Shown here: positions 1 through 5,032 of the stretch, one piece after another
Numbering within the stretch: the stretch's first letter is position 1
Layout: every line of letters begins with the position of its first letter
From: Candidatus Woesearchaeota archaeon
Lineage (GTDB): Archaea; Nanobdellota; Nanobdellia; Woesearchaeales; UBA583
Assembly (NCBI GenBank): GCA_007117405.1
Contig: SKGP01000025.1
Coordinates: forward strand, 1-5,032
Reading direction: 5' to 3'
Length of the DNA: 5,032 bases
Program-made: the position numbers and the translations under genes
Notes under the pieces: generated by a model
The model's database searches: none
What the model was told of the DNA's origin: nothing
The model's input: only the letters and a program-made list of their open reading frames with translations

Positions 1-2
1 AA

Positions 3-209
3 ATAATAATTTCTCAAAATCCAATTAACCAGGGTAATTTTATTAAAAGGGAGAAATATAATATATTAGAAGCATGTAAGACCTATAAATTAAAAACTGG
101 TTTAATTTTAACAGAAGATGAAGAATACAAACTAGAACAAGATGGAGTAAAAATACAAGTTCTGCCTGTGTGGAAATGGCTTTTCCAGAATGCGAAAGGC
201 GACCAATAA
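3..209 (+). CDS. C-terminal fragment of a probable AAA ATPase / DUF4143 family protein
   Basis: The reading frame is open from the left edge of the window to a TAA at 207-209, giving 68 residues of a gene that starts outside. The tail contains the pattern Y-N-I-L-E-A-C, then TGLILTEDEE (TG in the sequence as K-T-G-L-I-L-T), then a charged stretch, then V-K-I-Q-V-L-P-V-W-K-W-L-F. This 'L..A......G.IlT.dee......i.v.P.WkWLl' arrangement is what I recall from the C-terminal end of archaeal AAA ATPases of the ATPase_2 or AAA_14/DUF4143 group. These are common, poorly understood and often horizontally transferred proteins with an N-terminal P-loop domain and a C-terminal nuclease-like domain. The P-loop would lie outside the window, so the ATPase part cannot be seen here. 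The gene converges on the minus-strand PAP2 gene with a 45-base gap. Coding is well supported by the frame and protein character; the family name is a recognition from memory. Confidence 0.68.
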   Translation: MIISQNPINQGNFIKREKYNILEACKTYKLKTGLILTEDEEYKLEQDGVKIQVLPVWKWLFQNAKGDQ

Positions 210-233
210 TTGTTTGTAGAGCAAAAATTATTG
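204..233. terminator. Inverted repeat between convergent genes, possible bidirectional terminator
   Basis: CAATAATT at 204-211 is exactly the reverse complement of AATTATTG at 226-233, with a 14-base loop. The left arm contains the TAA stop of the upstream gene. It lies between two convergent genes, where a shared transcription end would be expected. The stem is nearly all A-T and so weak, and archaeal termination depends mostly on U tracts. The minus strand carries a short T run here (complement of the AAAAA at 223-227); the plus strand has none nearby. Chance is possible in DNA this AT-rich. Confidence 0.3.
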
Positions 234-254
234 AGTATGGCTTTTAGTTGAAAA

Positions 255-731
255 TTAAATTATATATAATAATGAATATATTGCGACCCAAACAACTACA
301 GCTATTGCAAATCCTCCTATTAGGTCAGTATAATAGTGTTTTTTATTATATATTCTAGAATACATTATGATTAAAATAAGAGATACGATAAATATACTTA
401 TCCCTATTGCATAATTCATATAGTAAATAAGAACAACTCCTAAAAATGAACTTCTTGCGGAGTGCATTGAAGGAAAAGATGAAACTTTTATTTTTTCAAT
501 TATATTTGAGTATTTTTTTGGGTTTGGTCTAGGTTTGAAAAAAATTATTCTTAGTGGTATTGCTATTAAATACATTAAAATGAATCCAATCCATAAAATT
601 AGAGATATTTTAATTTCTCCAATTAGAACAAAAAAGATGATAACTATTAAAAAAAATTCGCACGAACCTAATGCTCCAATATGTTTTAAGAGATTTTCAA
701 AAGATTTAGATATGTGGTTTTTATAATTCAT
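255..731 (-). CDS. PAP2-superfamily membrane phosphatase
   Basis: This 158-residue protein has the three-part phosphatase signature of the PAP2 (type 2 phosphatidic acid phosphatase) superfamily. Motif 1 is R61-x6-R68-P69, with arginine in place of the usual first lysine. Motif 2 is P87-S88-M89-H90. Motif 3 is S125-R126-x5-H132-x3-D136. In this family the histidines of motifs 2 and 3 form the phosphoenzyme and act in acid-base catalysis, and the basic residues hold the phosphate. Hydrophobic segments near residues 25-38, 42-65, 94-124 (probably two spans) and 138-156 make it an integral membrane protein. Members hydrolyse lipid phosphates or polyprenyl diphosphates; a role in recycling the lipid carrier or in lipid turnover is plausible, but the substrate cannot be read from sequence. 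The ATG at 729-731 sits 21-31 bases from a TATA box on the opposite side, which fits a leaderless transcript and supports this start. It is divergent from infB. Confidence 0.88.
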   Translation of the reverse strand: MNYKNHISKSFENLLKHIGALGSCEFFLIVIIFFVLIGEIKISLILWIGFILMYLIAIPLRIIFFKPRPNPKKYSNIIEKIKVSSFPSMHSARSSFLGVVLIYYMNYAIGISIFIVSLILIIMYSRIYNKKHYYTDLIGGFAIAVVVWVAIYSLLYII

Positions 732-752
732 AAATTAATTCAAATAGAACTA

Positions 753-762
753 TTTATAAATT
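753..762. promoter_or_regulatory. Near-palindromic TATA box shared by divergent PAP2 and infB genes
   Basis: TTTATAAATT reads as AATTTATAAA on the other strand, so it matches the archaeal TATA consensus in both directions. It is the best such element in the 67-base spacer. Toward the PAP2 gene, initiation about 26 bases from its centre would fall on the ATG at 731, giving a leaderless mRNA. Toward infB the same spacing puts initiation near 783, leaving a leader of roughly 16 bases. No Shine-Dalgarno sequence precedes the infB ATG. The box is visible in the sequence; its use in both directions is inferred. Confidence 0.55.
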
Positions 763-798
763 AATCTAAATTAATTTAATTTATATTGTTACTTCAAA

Positions 799-2583
799 AT
801 GGCATATTTAAGACAACCAATAATTTCTGTACTCGGCCATGTTGACCACGGAAAAACATCACTTTTAGATTTTATAAGAAATTCTAAACTTATTGCAAAG
901 GAAGCAGGTGGGATTACTCAGCATATTGGTGCAACTGAAGTTCCAAAAAAAGATATTGTTAAAATTGTAAAAGGATTTATCCCTGAAAACGCTGTAAAGA
1001 TACCAGGCCTTTTATTTATAGACACTCCGGGCCATAAAGCATTTACCTCTCTTAGAAAAAGAGGAGGTTCTATTTCTGATATAGGTATACTTATTGTTGA
1101 TATAAATGAGGGTTTCAAACCTCAAACTATAGAAGCTCTCGAAATTCTTAAATCCACAAAAACTCCTTTTATTATAGCTGCAAATAAGATTGATAATCTT
1201 CCTGGTTGGATTTCAAATCCTTCAAAAAAACTTCTTGAGGGTATATCTTTACAGAGAGAAGAAGTAATATATAGGTTTGAGGAGAAAGTATATGAGATTG
1301 TTGGGAAAATTTCTGAGTATGGAATAGATTGTGACAGGTATGATAGAGTTGATGATTTTACAAAAAAAATAGCAATTGTTCCAATTTCAGCTAAAACTGG
1401 GGAGGGTATTTTAGAATTAATTTCAACTCTTGTGGGGCTTACTCAAAAATTTATGGAAAAAAAACTTACAATTGAAAATGAGAATATTTCAAGAGGAGTT
1501 ATTTTGGAAGTTAAGGATTATGTTGGCCTTGGTAAGACTTATGATGTAATACTTTACGACGGTGTGATGAAAACTGGAGATATTGTTTTGGCTCTTGATA
1601 TGGAAGGAGTTCAAAAATCAAAATTAAAATCTATATTAAAACCTTCTGAATTAAAAGAAATTAGGGATTCTTCAACTAAATTCAAGACAATGAAAGAAGT
1701 TCAGGCGGCAGCAGGTATAAAAATATCTTGTCCAGAATTTAATGATATAAAAGCAGGGATGCCAATTATATCTTTAAGGCCTGGATTAAAATCTGAGGAA
1801 ATAGAGGTATACATTCGTGAACTTGAAAGTGAAAAAGCAGAAATAACCTCAATTTCGGGAGATGAGGGTGTTTTGGTTAAGGCAGATACACTTGGGAGTC
1901 TTGAAGCATTGGCAAATATTTTGTCAGAACACAATGTACCAGTAAGAAAAGCAAACATAGGAAAAGTAACAAAGATTGATATAATTGATGTTTCTGCTGA
2001 TATCTCAAAAAATCCGAAAAATGCAATAATTTTGAATTTTTCTCAAAAGATTGATGATGAGATTTTGATTATGGCAAAAGAGTATGGTGTAACTATTATT
2101 TCAAATGATATTATTTACAAATTAATTGATGATAGTTTATTATGGATTGAAGAGAAAGAGAAAGAAATTCAAAGACTTAGACTTGAATCTTTAGTTATGC
2201 CATTTAAGATAAAAATACTTAAAAATTGTATTTTTAGAGCATCTAGTCCAGCAATAATTGGTGTTGAAACTACTGGCGGTACATTAAAGACAAATGTGCC
2301 TTTGATGACAGATTATGGAAGAAAAGTTGGCAATGTTAAAAGTATAAAAGATAAGGATGAATATCTTAAGGAGTTAAAATTTTCACAACAAGCGGCAGTA
2401 TCTATGGATGATTTAATTGTAGGGAGACATGCACAAGAAGATAGTGTACTATATTCTTTTATGGGAGAAGAAAATTTTAGAAAACTTAAGAAAAATATAG
2501 ACCTTTTATCAAAGGATGAGGTTCAGGCGTTGAAAGAAATTGCTGAAATTATGAGAAAAGAAGATACTTTATGGGGTTTATAA
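799..2583 (+). CDS. infB: Archaeal translation initiation factor aIF5B (IF2/eIF5B family GTPase)
   Basis: This cytoplasmic GTPase promotes joining of the large ribosomal subunit and placement of initiator tRNA. The 594-residue length is normal for intein-free aIF5B, which lacks the long N-terminal extensions of bacterial IF2 and eukaryotic eIF5B. The G domain (about 1-225) has G1 GHVDHGKT at 13-20, switch I T40, G3 DTPGH at 75-79 with catalytic H79, G4 NKID at 129-132 and G5 SAK at 197-199. Between G4 and G5 is the long insert typical of aIF5B, containing YDRVDDFTKK (181-190). Then come a beta-barrel domain II (about 229-328), domain III (about 350-435, with GVLVKADTLGSLEAL), a long linker helix (about 440-463) and domain IV (about 465-560). 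The C-terminal helices end in LWGL; in this family the C-terminal part contacts aIF1A. All domains are intact and no intein interrupts the P-loop. The ATG start immediately precedes the usual short lead-in to the G domain. A TATA box lies 37-46 bases upstream. No strong T tract follows the stop. Confidence 0.97.
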   Translation: MAYLRQPIISVLGHVDHGKTSLLDFIRNSKLIAKEAGGITQHIGATEVPKKDIVKIVKGFIPENAVKIPGLLFIDTPGHKAFTSLRKRGGSISDIGILIVDINEGFKPQTIEALEILKSTKTPFIIAANKIDNLPGWISNPSKKLLEGISLQREEVIYRFEEKVYEIVGKISEYGIDCDRYDRVDDFTKKIAIVPISAKTGEGILELISTLVGLTQKFMEKKLTIENENISRGVILEVKDYVGLGKTYDVILYDGVMKTGDIVLALDMEGVQKSKLKSILKPSELKEIRDSSTKFKTMKEVQAAAGIKISCPEFNDIKAGMPIISLRPGLKSEEIEVYIRELESEKAEITSISGDEGVLVKADTLGSLEALANILSEHNVPVRKANIGKVTKIDIIDVSADISKNPKNAIILNFSQKIDDEILIMAKEYGVTIISNDIIYKLIDDSLLWIEEKEKEIQRLRLESLVMPFKIKILKNCIFRASSPAIIGVETTGGTLKTNVPLMTDYGRKVGNVKSIKDKDEYLKELKFSQQAAVSMDDLIVGRHAQEDSVLYSFMGEENFRKLKKNIDLLSKDEVQALKEIAEIMRKEDTLWGL

Positions 2584-2614
2584 GACTTTTAACACTCGAA
2601 TTAAACAGCAAATA

Positions 2615-2625
2615 TTTATAAATTT
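2615..2625 (+). promoter_or_regulatory. TATA box of scpB
   Basis: TTTATAAATTT lies in the 64-base gap after infB, preceded by an A-rich stretch (GCAAATA) suitable as a BRE. Its 5' end is 33 bases before the scpB ATG, so initiation about 26 bases from its centre would fall within a few bases of the start codon. This predicts a leaderless or nearly leaderless scpB mRNA, consistent with the lack of a good Shine-Dalgarno match. The promoter call is by motif and spacing only. Confidence 0.6.
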
Positions 2626-2647
2626 AATTTGATGTAAGTATTTTAGG

Positions 2648-3220
2648 ATGACTGTTAATAATTTTAATGAGTTGAAGATAAAAGTTGAGGGGATATTATT
2701 TTCATATGGCGATTGGATATCTCCGAAAGATATAATGTCTTGTTTGAAGTTAGATTCTGAGGCTATAGTTAAAAATATTCTAAAAGAGCTTGAGATTAGG
2801 TACAAAGAAGGTTATTCCTTTCATATTGAAGAAAAGGAAGATGGGACTTGGAGGATGGCATTAAAAGAAGATTATGCAGATTTAGTTACAGACTTAATTT
2901 CTGGAGTTGAGATTCCTCAAGGAGCATTAAAAGTTTTGTCTGTTATTGCTTATGAACAACCTGTTACAAAAACAAGGTTGTCTGAAATTTTAGGAAGGTC
3001 AGTAAAAGAAGATGTAAATTACTTGTATAGAAATAAATTTTTATCTTATGAAAAAGTAGGTATAGGAAAGTATTACAGAGTTACAAAAAAGTTTTATGAT
3101 TATTTTAAAATTGATGAAAATAGTGAGGATTTTAGAAGTAAGGCAAATAAATCTATAAAGACTTATTTTCAAGATCCTAGTGAAGAAAATATAGAAGAAA
3201 TTTTAGAAAAAAGAGAATAA
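2648..3220 (+). CDS. scpB: Segregation and condensation protein B (ScpB)
   Basis: ScpB is the winged-helix kleisin-associated subunit that, as a dimer, binds the kleisin ScpA of the SMC condensin complex and helps compact and segregate the chromosome. The 190-residue length is usual. The N-terminal winged helix opens with V13-EGILFSYGDWISPKDI, matching the family's 'iEAlLFas.epls...l' start. The second winged helix starts about residue 90 and carries the clearest family signature, ALKVLSVIAYEQPVTKTRL (93-111), followed by ILGRSV and a strand ending in KYYRVTKKFYDYF (141-153). The acidic tail after about 155 looks disordered. The ATG at 2648 follows a TATA box at leaderless distance, and I see no better upstream start. 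Neighbours are aIF5B and FtsZ; scpA and smc, its expected partners, are not in this window. The product call is strong; interaction with an ScpA encoded elsewhere is inferred. Confidence 0.93.
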   Translation: MTVNNFNELKIKVEGILFSYGDWISPKDIMSCLKLDSEAIVKNILKELEIRYKEGYSFHIEEKEDGTWRMALKEDYADLVTDLISGVEIPQGALKVLSVIAYEQPVTKTRLSEILGRSVKEDVNYLYRNKFLSYEKVGIGKYYRVTKKFYDYFKIDENSEDFRSKANKSIKTYFQDPSEENIEEILEKRE

Positions 3221-3280
3221 TTTCAATTAAAAATTAATTCTATTTAAATGTTTCTTTACCTACCAGGGAAAACATTTGTT

Positions 3281-3287
3281 TTTATAT
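3281..3287 (+). promoter_or_regulatory. Candidate TATA box of ftsZ (distal, gives a leader)
   Basis: TTTATAT lies in the 113-base stretch between the scpB stop and the first in-frame ftsZ start codon, the longest gene-free stretch in the window. Initiation about 26 bases beyond its centre, near 3310, would give a leader of about 33 bases that includes the Shine-Dalgarno sequence at 3332. That agreement makes it the preferred promoter. The rest of the stretch (3221-3280) is AT-rich with no recognisable element. Confidence 0.45.
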
Positions 3288-3306
3288 GTGAAAAAATCCA
3301 AATTTG

Positions 3307-3313
3307 TTATAAA
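3307..3313 (+). promoter_or_regulatory. Alternative TATA box of ftsZ (proximal)
   Basis: TTATAAA preceded by CCAAATTTG is a second TATA-like element. Initiation from it would fall near 3334-3336, on the in-frame GTG at 3334. That would give a leaderless message starting with GTG and would remove the Shine-Dalgarno sequence from the transcript. It competes with the element at 3281; only one model, or a mixture, can be right. Confidence 0.3.
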
Positions 3314-3331
3314 GCTAGACTTAGTTTTTAT

Positions 3332-3337
3332 AGGTGA
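3332..3337 (+). promoter_or_regulatory. Shine-Dalgarno sequence deciding the ftsZ start
   Basis: AGGTGA is complementary to the UCACCU near the 3' end of 16S rRNA and lies 5 bases before the ATG at 3343. It overlaps the in-frame GTG at 3334, so that GTG is more likely part of the ribosome binding site than the start. It is the only clear site of this kind before a gene in this window. Confidence 0.6.
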
Positions 3338-3342
3338 AGAAA

Positions 3343-4416
3343 ATGGACTTTTTAGTTAAGAGCGCATTGCAAAATATGACAGAAGACAACCTTGACCAGT
3401 ATCAGGTTGGACAAGCAAGAATGACAGTGGTAGGCTGTGGTGGAGCAGGTCAAAATATGGTTGACTGGCTTTACAGCAAAGGAATTAACGGGGCAGAAAT
3501 TGTTGCAGTTAATACTGACCTTCAAGATCTTAAACTTAAGAATGCAGACAAGAAAATTCTTGTGGGTAAAGAAGTTACAAGAGGTCTTGGTGCTGGTGGA
3601 GATCCTAGAAAAGGAGAAGAAGCTGCAAAAGAAAGTATTGCGGAGATTAAAGAAGCTATAACAGGTTCAGATATGGTTTTTGTATGTGCTGGAATGGGTG
3701 GAGGTTCTGGTACTGGAATTACTCCTATTGTTGCTAAGGTTGCAAAAGATATGGGAGCAATTGTTATCGGTGTTGTTACTATGCCTTTTAGCATTGAAAG
3801 AGCAAGAATTGATAGAGCTGAATACGGTCTTCAAAAATTAAGAGGAGTTGCTGATACAGTTGTTGTAATTGACAATAATAGATTGGTAAAAATTGCTGGA
3901 AATCTTCCTGTAAAACAGGCTTTTGCTGTTGCAAACGAACTTGTTTCAGTTATGATTAAAGGAATTGTAGAAATTATTTCAACACCTTCACTTGTAAACT
4001 TAGATTTTGCTGATGTAAAAGCAATTATGAGTTCTGGTGGTGTTTCAACAGTTGGAATGGGAACTTCAGATACAAATAGAAGAGTAGATGAATCTGTTGA
4101 GGAAGCACTTGCAAATCCTCTTCTAGATATAACTTATGAAGGTGCTACTGGAGCATTAATTCACATTACTGGTGGTGAAGATATGACTTTAGAAGAAATT
4201 GACAGAGCAGGTCAATTGATAACTAAGTCTCTTCACAGTGAAGCAAATGTAATTTGGGGTGCGAGAGTTGATGAGAGTTACTCTAAAAGAATTACTGTAA
4301 TGACAATACTTACTGGTGTTCACTCTCCTCACATTTTAGGTCATGAAACTAGACAGGAAAAGATTGCAGCAGGAACAAAAGTTTCTGAGGATTTGGGAAT
4401 TAAAACAGTGTTTTAA
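3343..4416 (+). CDS. ftsZ: Cell division GTPase FtsZ, archaeal FtsZ2-like
   Basis: FtsZ is the tubulin-family GTPase that assembles at midcell in the cytoplasm to build and constrict the division ring. From ATG 3343 it has 357 residues. Nucleotide-binding landmarks are the T1 loop GCGGAGQN (31-38), the tubulin signature GMGGGSGTG (117-125), and the T7 synergy loop NLDFADVKAIM (219-229) with catalytic D221 and D224. The C-terminal domain (about 225-330) contains GATGALIHITGG (267-278) and NVIWGARVDESY (302-313), and the chain ends with a short tail, DLGIKTVF, a likely partner-binding peptide. The DNNRLVKIAGNLPV stretch, TPSLVNLDFADV, VIWGAR and the short N-terminal lead MDFLVKSALQN recall FtsZ2 more than FtsZ1; this subtype is from memory. 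The in-frame GTG at 3334 would add three residues, but it lies inside the Shine-Dalgarno sequence. In many archaea an ftsZ adjoins secE/spt5; here a stomatin gene follows after 30 bases. Confidence 0.96.
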   Translation: MDFLVKSALQNMTEDNLDQYQVGQARMTVVGCGGAGQNMVDWLYSKGINGAEIVAVNTDLQDLKLKNADKKILVGKEVTRGLGAGGDPRKGEEAAKESIAEIKEAITGSDMVFVCAGMGGGSGTGITPIVAKVAKDMGAIVIGVVTMPFSIERARIDRAEYGLQKLRGVADTVVVIDNNRLVKIAGNLPVKQAFAVANELVSVMIKGIVEIISTPSLVNLDFADVKAIMSSGGVSTVGMGTSDTNRRVDESVEEALANPLLDITYEGATGALIHITGGEDMTLEEIDRAGQLITKSLHSEANVIWGARVDESYSKRITVMTILTGVHSPHILGHETRQEKIAAGTKVSEDLGIKTVF

Positions 4417-4441
4417 TTTTTTTAAATAAAAATATTTTTTT
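4417..4441 (+). terminator. Paired T tracts after ftsZ
   Basis: Two runs of seven T (4417-4423 and 4435-4441) follow directly after the ftsZ stop codon, without a GC stem. Archaeal RNA polymerase can terminate at U-rich tracts alone, so these may end some or all ftsZ transcripts. The tracts occupy most of the 30-base gap before the stomatin gene, so readthrough would join the two genes. Confidence 0.5.
4421..4430 (+). promoter_or_regulatory. TATA-like element before the stomatin gene
   Basis: TTTAAATAAA begins 26 bases before the stomatin ATG, the distance expected for a leaderless transcript. It overlaps the T tracts that may terminate ftsZ. The match to the archaeal TATA consensus is weaker than in the other gaps and the region is almost pure A-T, so this is tentative. 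Confidence 0.3.
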
Positions 4442-4446
4442 AAAAA

Positions 4447-5032
4447 ATGTATGAGTTTTTAATAATTCTTGCGATAATAATTGTACTAGTATTTATTTTT
4501 TCCGGTATCAAGCAAATTATGGAGTATGAGAGGGGTATTAAATTTACTCTTGGAAGATTCTCAAACATAATGGGGCCAGGTTTGAATATTGTAATTCCAA
4601 TATTTCAGTCCTATGAAAGAGTAGATATTAGGGTTAAGACTGTTGATGTTCCAAAACAGGATTGTATAACAAAAGATAATGTTTCAGTAAATGTTGACGC
4701 AGTAACTTATTACTATGTTTTTGATGTTAAAAAATCTATATTAGATGTGGAAGATTTTTATTATGCAATATCACAACTTTCACAGACTACAATGAGAGAT
4801 GTTGTGGGTGAAGTTACTTTAGATGAACTTCTTGCAAATAGAGATTCTATTTCAAATAAAATTCGAGGTATAATAGACAAAGCATCAGACCAGTGGGGTC
4901 TTAAAGTTGACAGAGTTGAACTTAAACATATTGAACTTCCTCAAAGTCTTCAAAGAATGATGGCAAGAGAAGCTGAGGCTGAAAGGGAAAAGAGAGGAAC
5001 AATAATCAAATCTGAAGGTGAAGTGATTGCTT
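4447..5032 (+). CDS. Stomatin/prohibitin-like SPFH-domain membrane protein (C-terminus outside window)
   Basis: The frame is open from ATG 4447 to the window edge, giving 195 residues with no stop. One hydrophobic segment at about 4-20 anchors the protein in the membrane. The SPFH domain follows: YERGIKFTLGRF (27-38), MGPGLNIVIPIF (42-53), VDIRVKTVDVP (59-69), ITKDNVSVNVDAVTYYYV (74-91), YYAISQLSQTTMRDVVGE (105-122), LDELL (125-129) and WGLKVDRVELKHIELP (150-165). The charged stretch from about 168, rich in E, R and A, begins the usual coiled-coil region. These blocks match the prokaryotic stomatin family, whose members form oligomers on membranes and are thought to organise membrane domains or partner proteases. 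Typical members run to about 250-320 residues, so a fifth to a third is missing. In many prokaryotes a stomatin gene sits beside nfeD; that would be downstream and cannot be seen. An in-frame TAA at 4441-4443 excludes an upstream start. No Shine-Dalgarno sequence is visible. Confidence 0.94.
   Translation, partial: MYEFLIILAIIIVLVFIFSGIKQIMEYERGIKFTLGRFSNIMGPGLNIVIPIFQSYERVDIRVKTVDVPKQDCITKDNVSVNVDAVTYYYVFDVKKSILDVEDFYYAISQLSQTTMRDVVGEVTLDELLANRDSISNKIRGIIDKASDQWGLKVDRVELKHIELPQSLQRMMAREAEAEREKRGTIIKSEGEVIA

Noticed and set aside
535..726. Plus-strand open frame of 63 codons
   Set aside because: It lies wholly inside the PAP2 gene on the opposite strand, which has all three catalytic motifs; the plus-strand peptide shows no family resemblance.
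918..1118. Minus-strand open frame of 66 codons
   Set aside because: It is antisense to the conserved G domain of aIF5B and has no promoter or recognisable protein character.
1701..1958. Minus-strand open frame of 85 codons
   Set aside because: It is antisense to domains II-III of aIF5B; serine-rich composition is what reverse reading of this codon use produces.
799..2583. Possible intein in aIF5B
   Set aside because: Some archaeal infB genes carry an intein in the G domain, but here the P-loop and following motifs run on without interruption at the normal 594-residue length.
2578..2805. Minus-strand open frame of 75 codons
   Set aside because: It runs across the infB-scpB gap and the start of scpB; the scpB frame explains the sequence and the gap carries a plus-strand TATA box.
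3221..3275. Terminator or small RNA after scpB
   Set aside because: The stretch has neither a long T tract nor a stable stem; its AATTAA-type repeats are expected in DNA of this composition.
3437..3794. Two open frames overlapping ftsZ (plus 3437-3661, minus 3522-3794)
   Set aside because: Both overlap the nucleotide-binding half of FtsZ, whose motifs are intact; the alternatives have biased composition and no known motif.
1..5032. CRISPR array, tRNA, rRNA, insertion sequence or attachment site
   Set aside because: I saw no regularly spaced repeats, no cloverleaf-like GC-rich segment, no transposase and no terminal repeats. The gaps between genes are all under 125 bases and AT-rich.

Overview
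The window looks like a stretch of an AT-rich archaeal chromosome (GC roughly a third or less, judged by eye). The archaeal call rests on three things: a compact 594-residue translation factor of the aIF5B type instead of a bacterial IF2, archaeal TATA boxes (TTTATAAAT, TTTATAT) upstream of most genes, and an FtsZ whose landmarks fit archaeal forms. The low GC, small gaps and gene mix would suit a DPANN-like lineage (Woesearchaeota/Pacearchaeota type), but this placement is inference.

Layout: (1) 3-209, plus strand, the C-terminal tail of a protein that looks like the AAA ATPase/DUF4143 family. (2) 255-731, minus strand, a PAP2-type membrane phosphatase; it converges on the first gene, and an 8-bp inverted repeat covers the junction. 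(3) A 67-bp divergent spacer holding one near-palindromic TATA box. (4) 799-2583, aIF5B (infB). (5) 2648-3220, ScpB, with its own TATA box placed for a leaderless transcript. (6) 3343-4416, an FtsZ most like archaeal FtsZ2, the only gene here with a clear Shine-Dalgarno sequence. (7) 4447 to the window end, the N-terminal 195 residues of a stomatin/SPFH membrane protein.

From 799 onwards four genes run in the same direction with gaps of 30 to 122 bases (counted to the ATG start of ftsZ). They join translation initiation, chromosome segregation, cell division and membrane organisation. Each gap carries its own promoter-like element, so they look like separately promoted neighbours more than one tight operon. 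Neither scpA nor smc lies next to scpB here.

I found no tRNA, rRNA, CRISPR array, insertion sequence, intein or phage gene. No gene-free stretch exceeds 125 bases. I see no convincing new biological system; the items worth a second look are the shared promoter, the start choice of ftsZ, the TATA-to-ATG spacing pattern and the gene neighbourhood.
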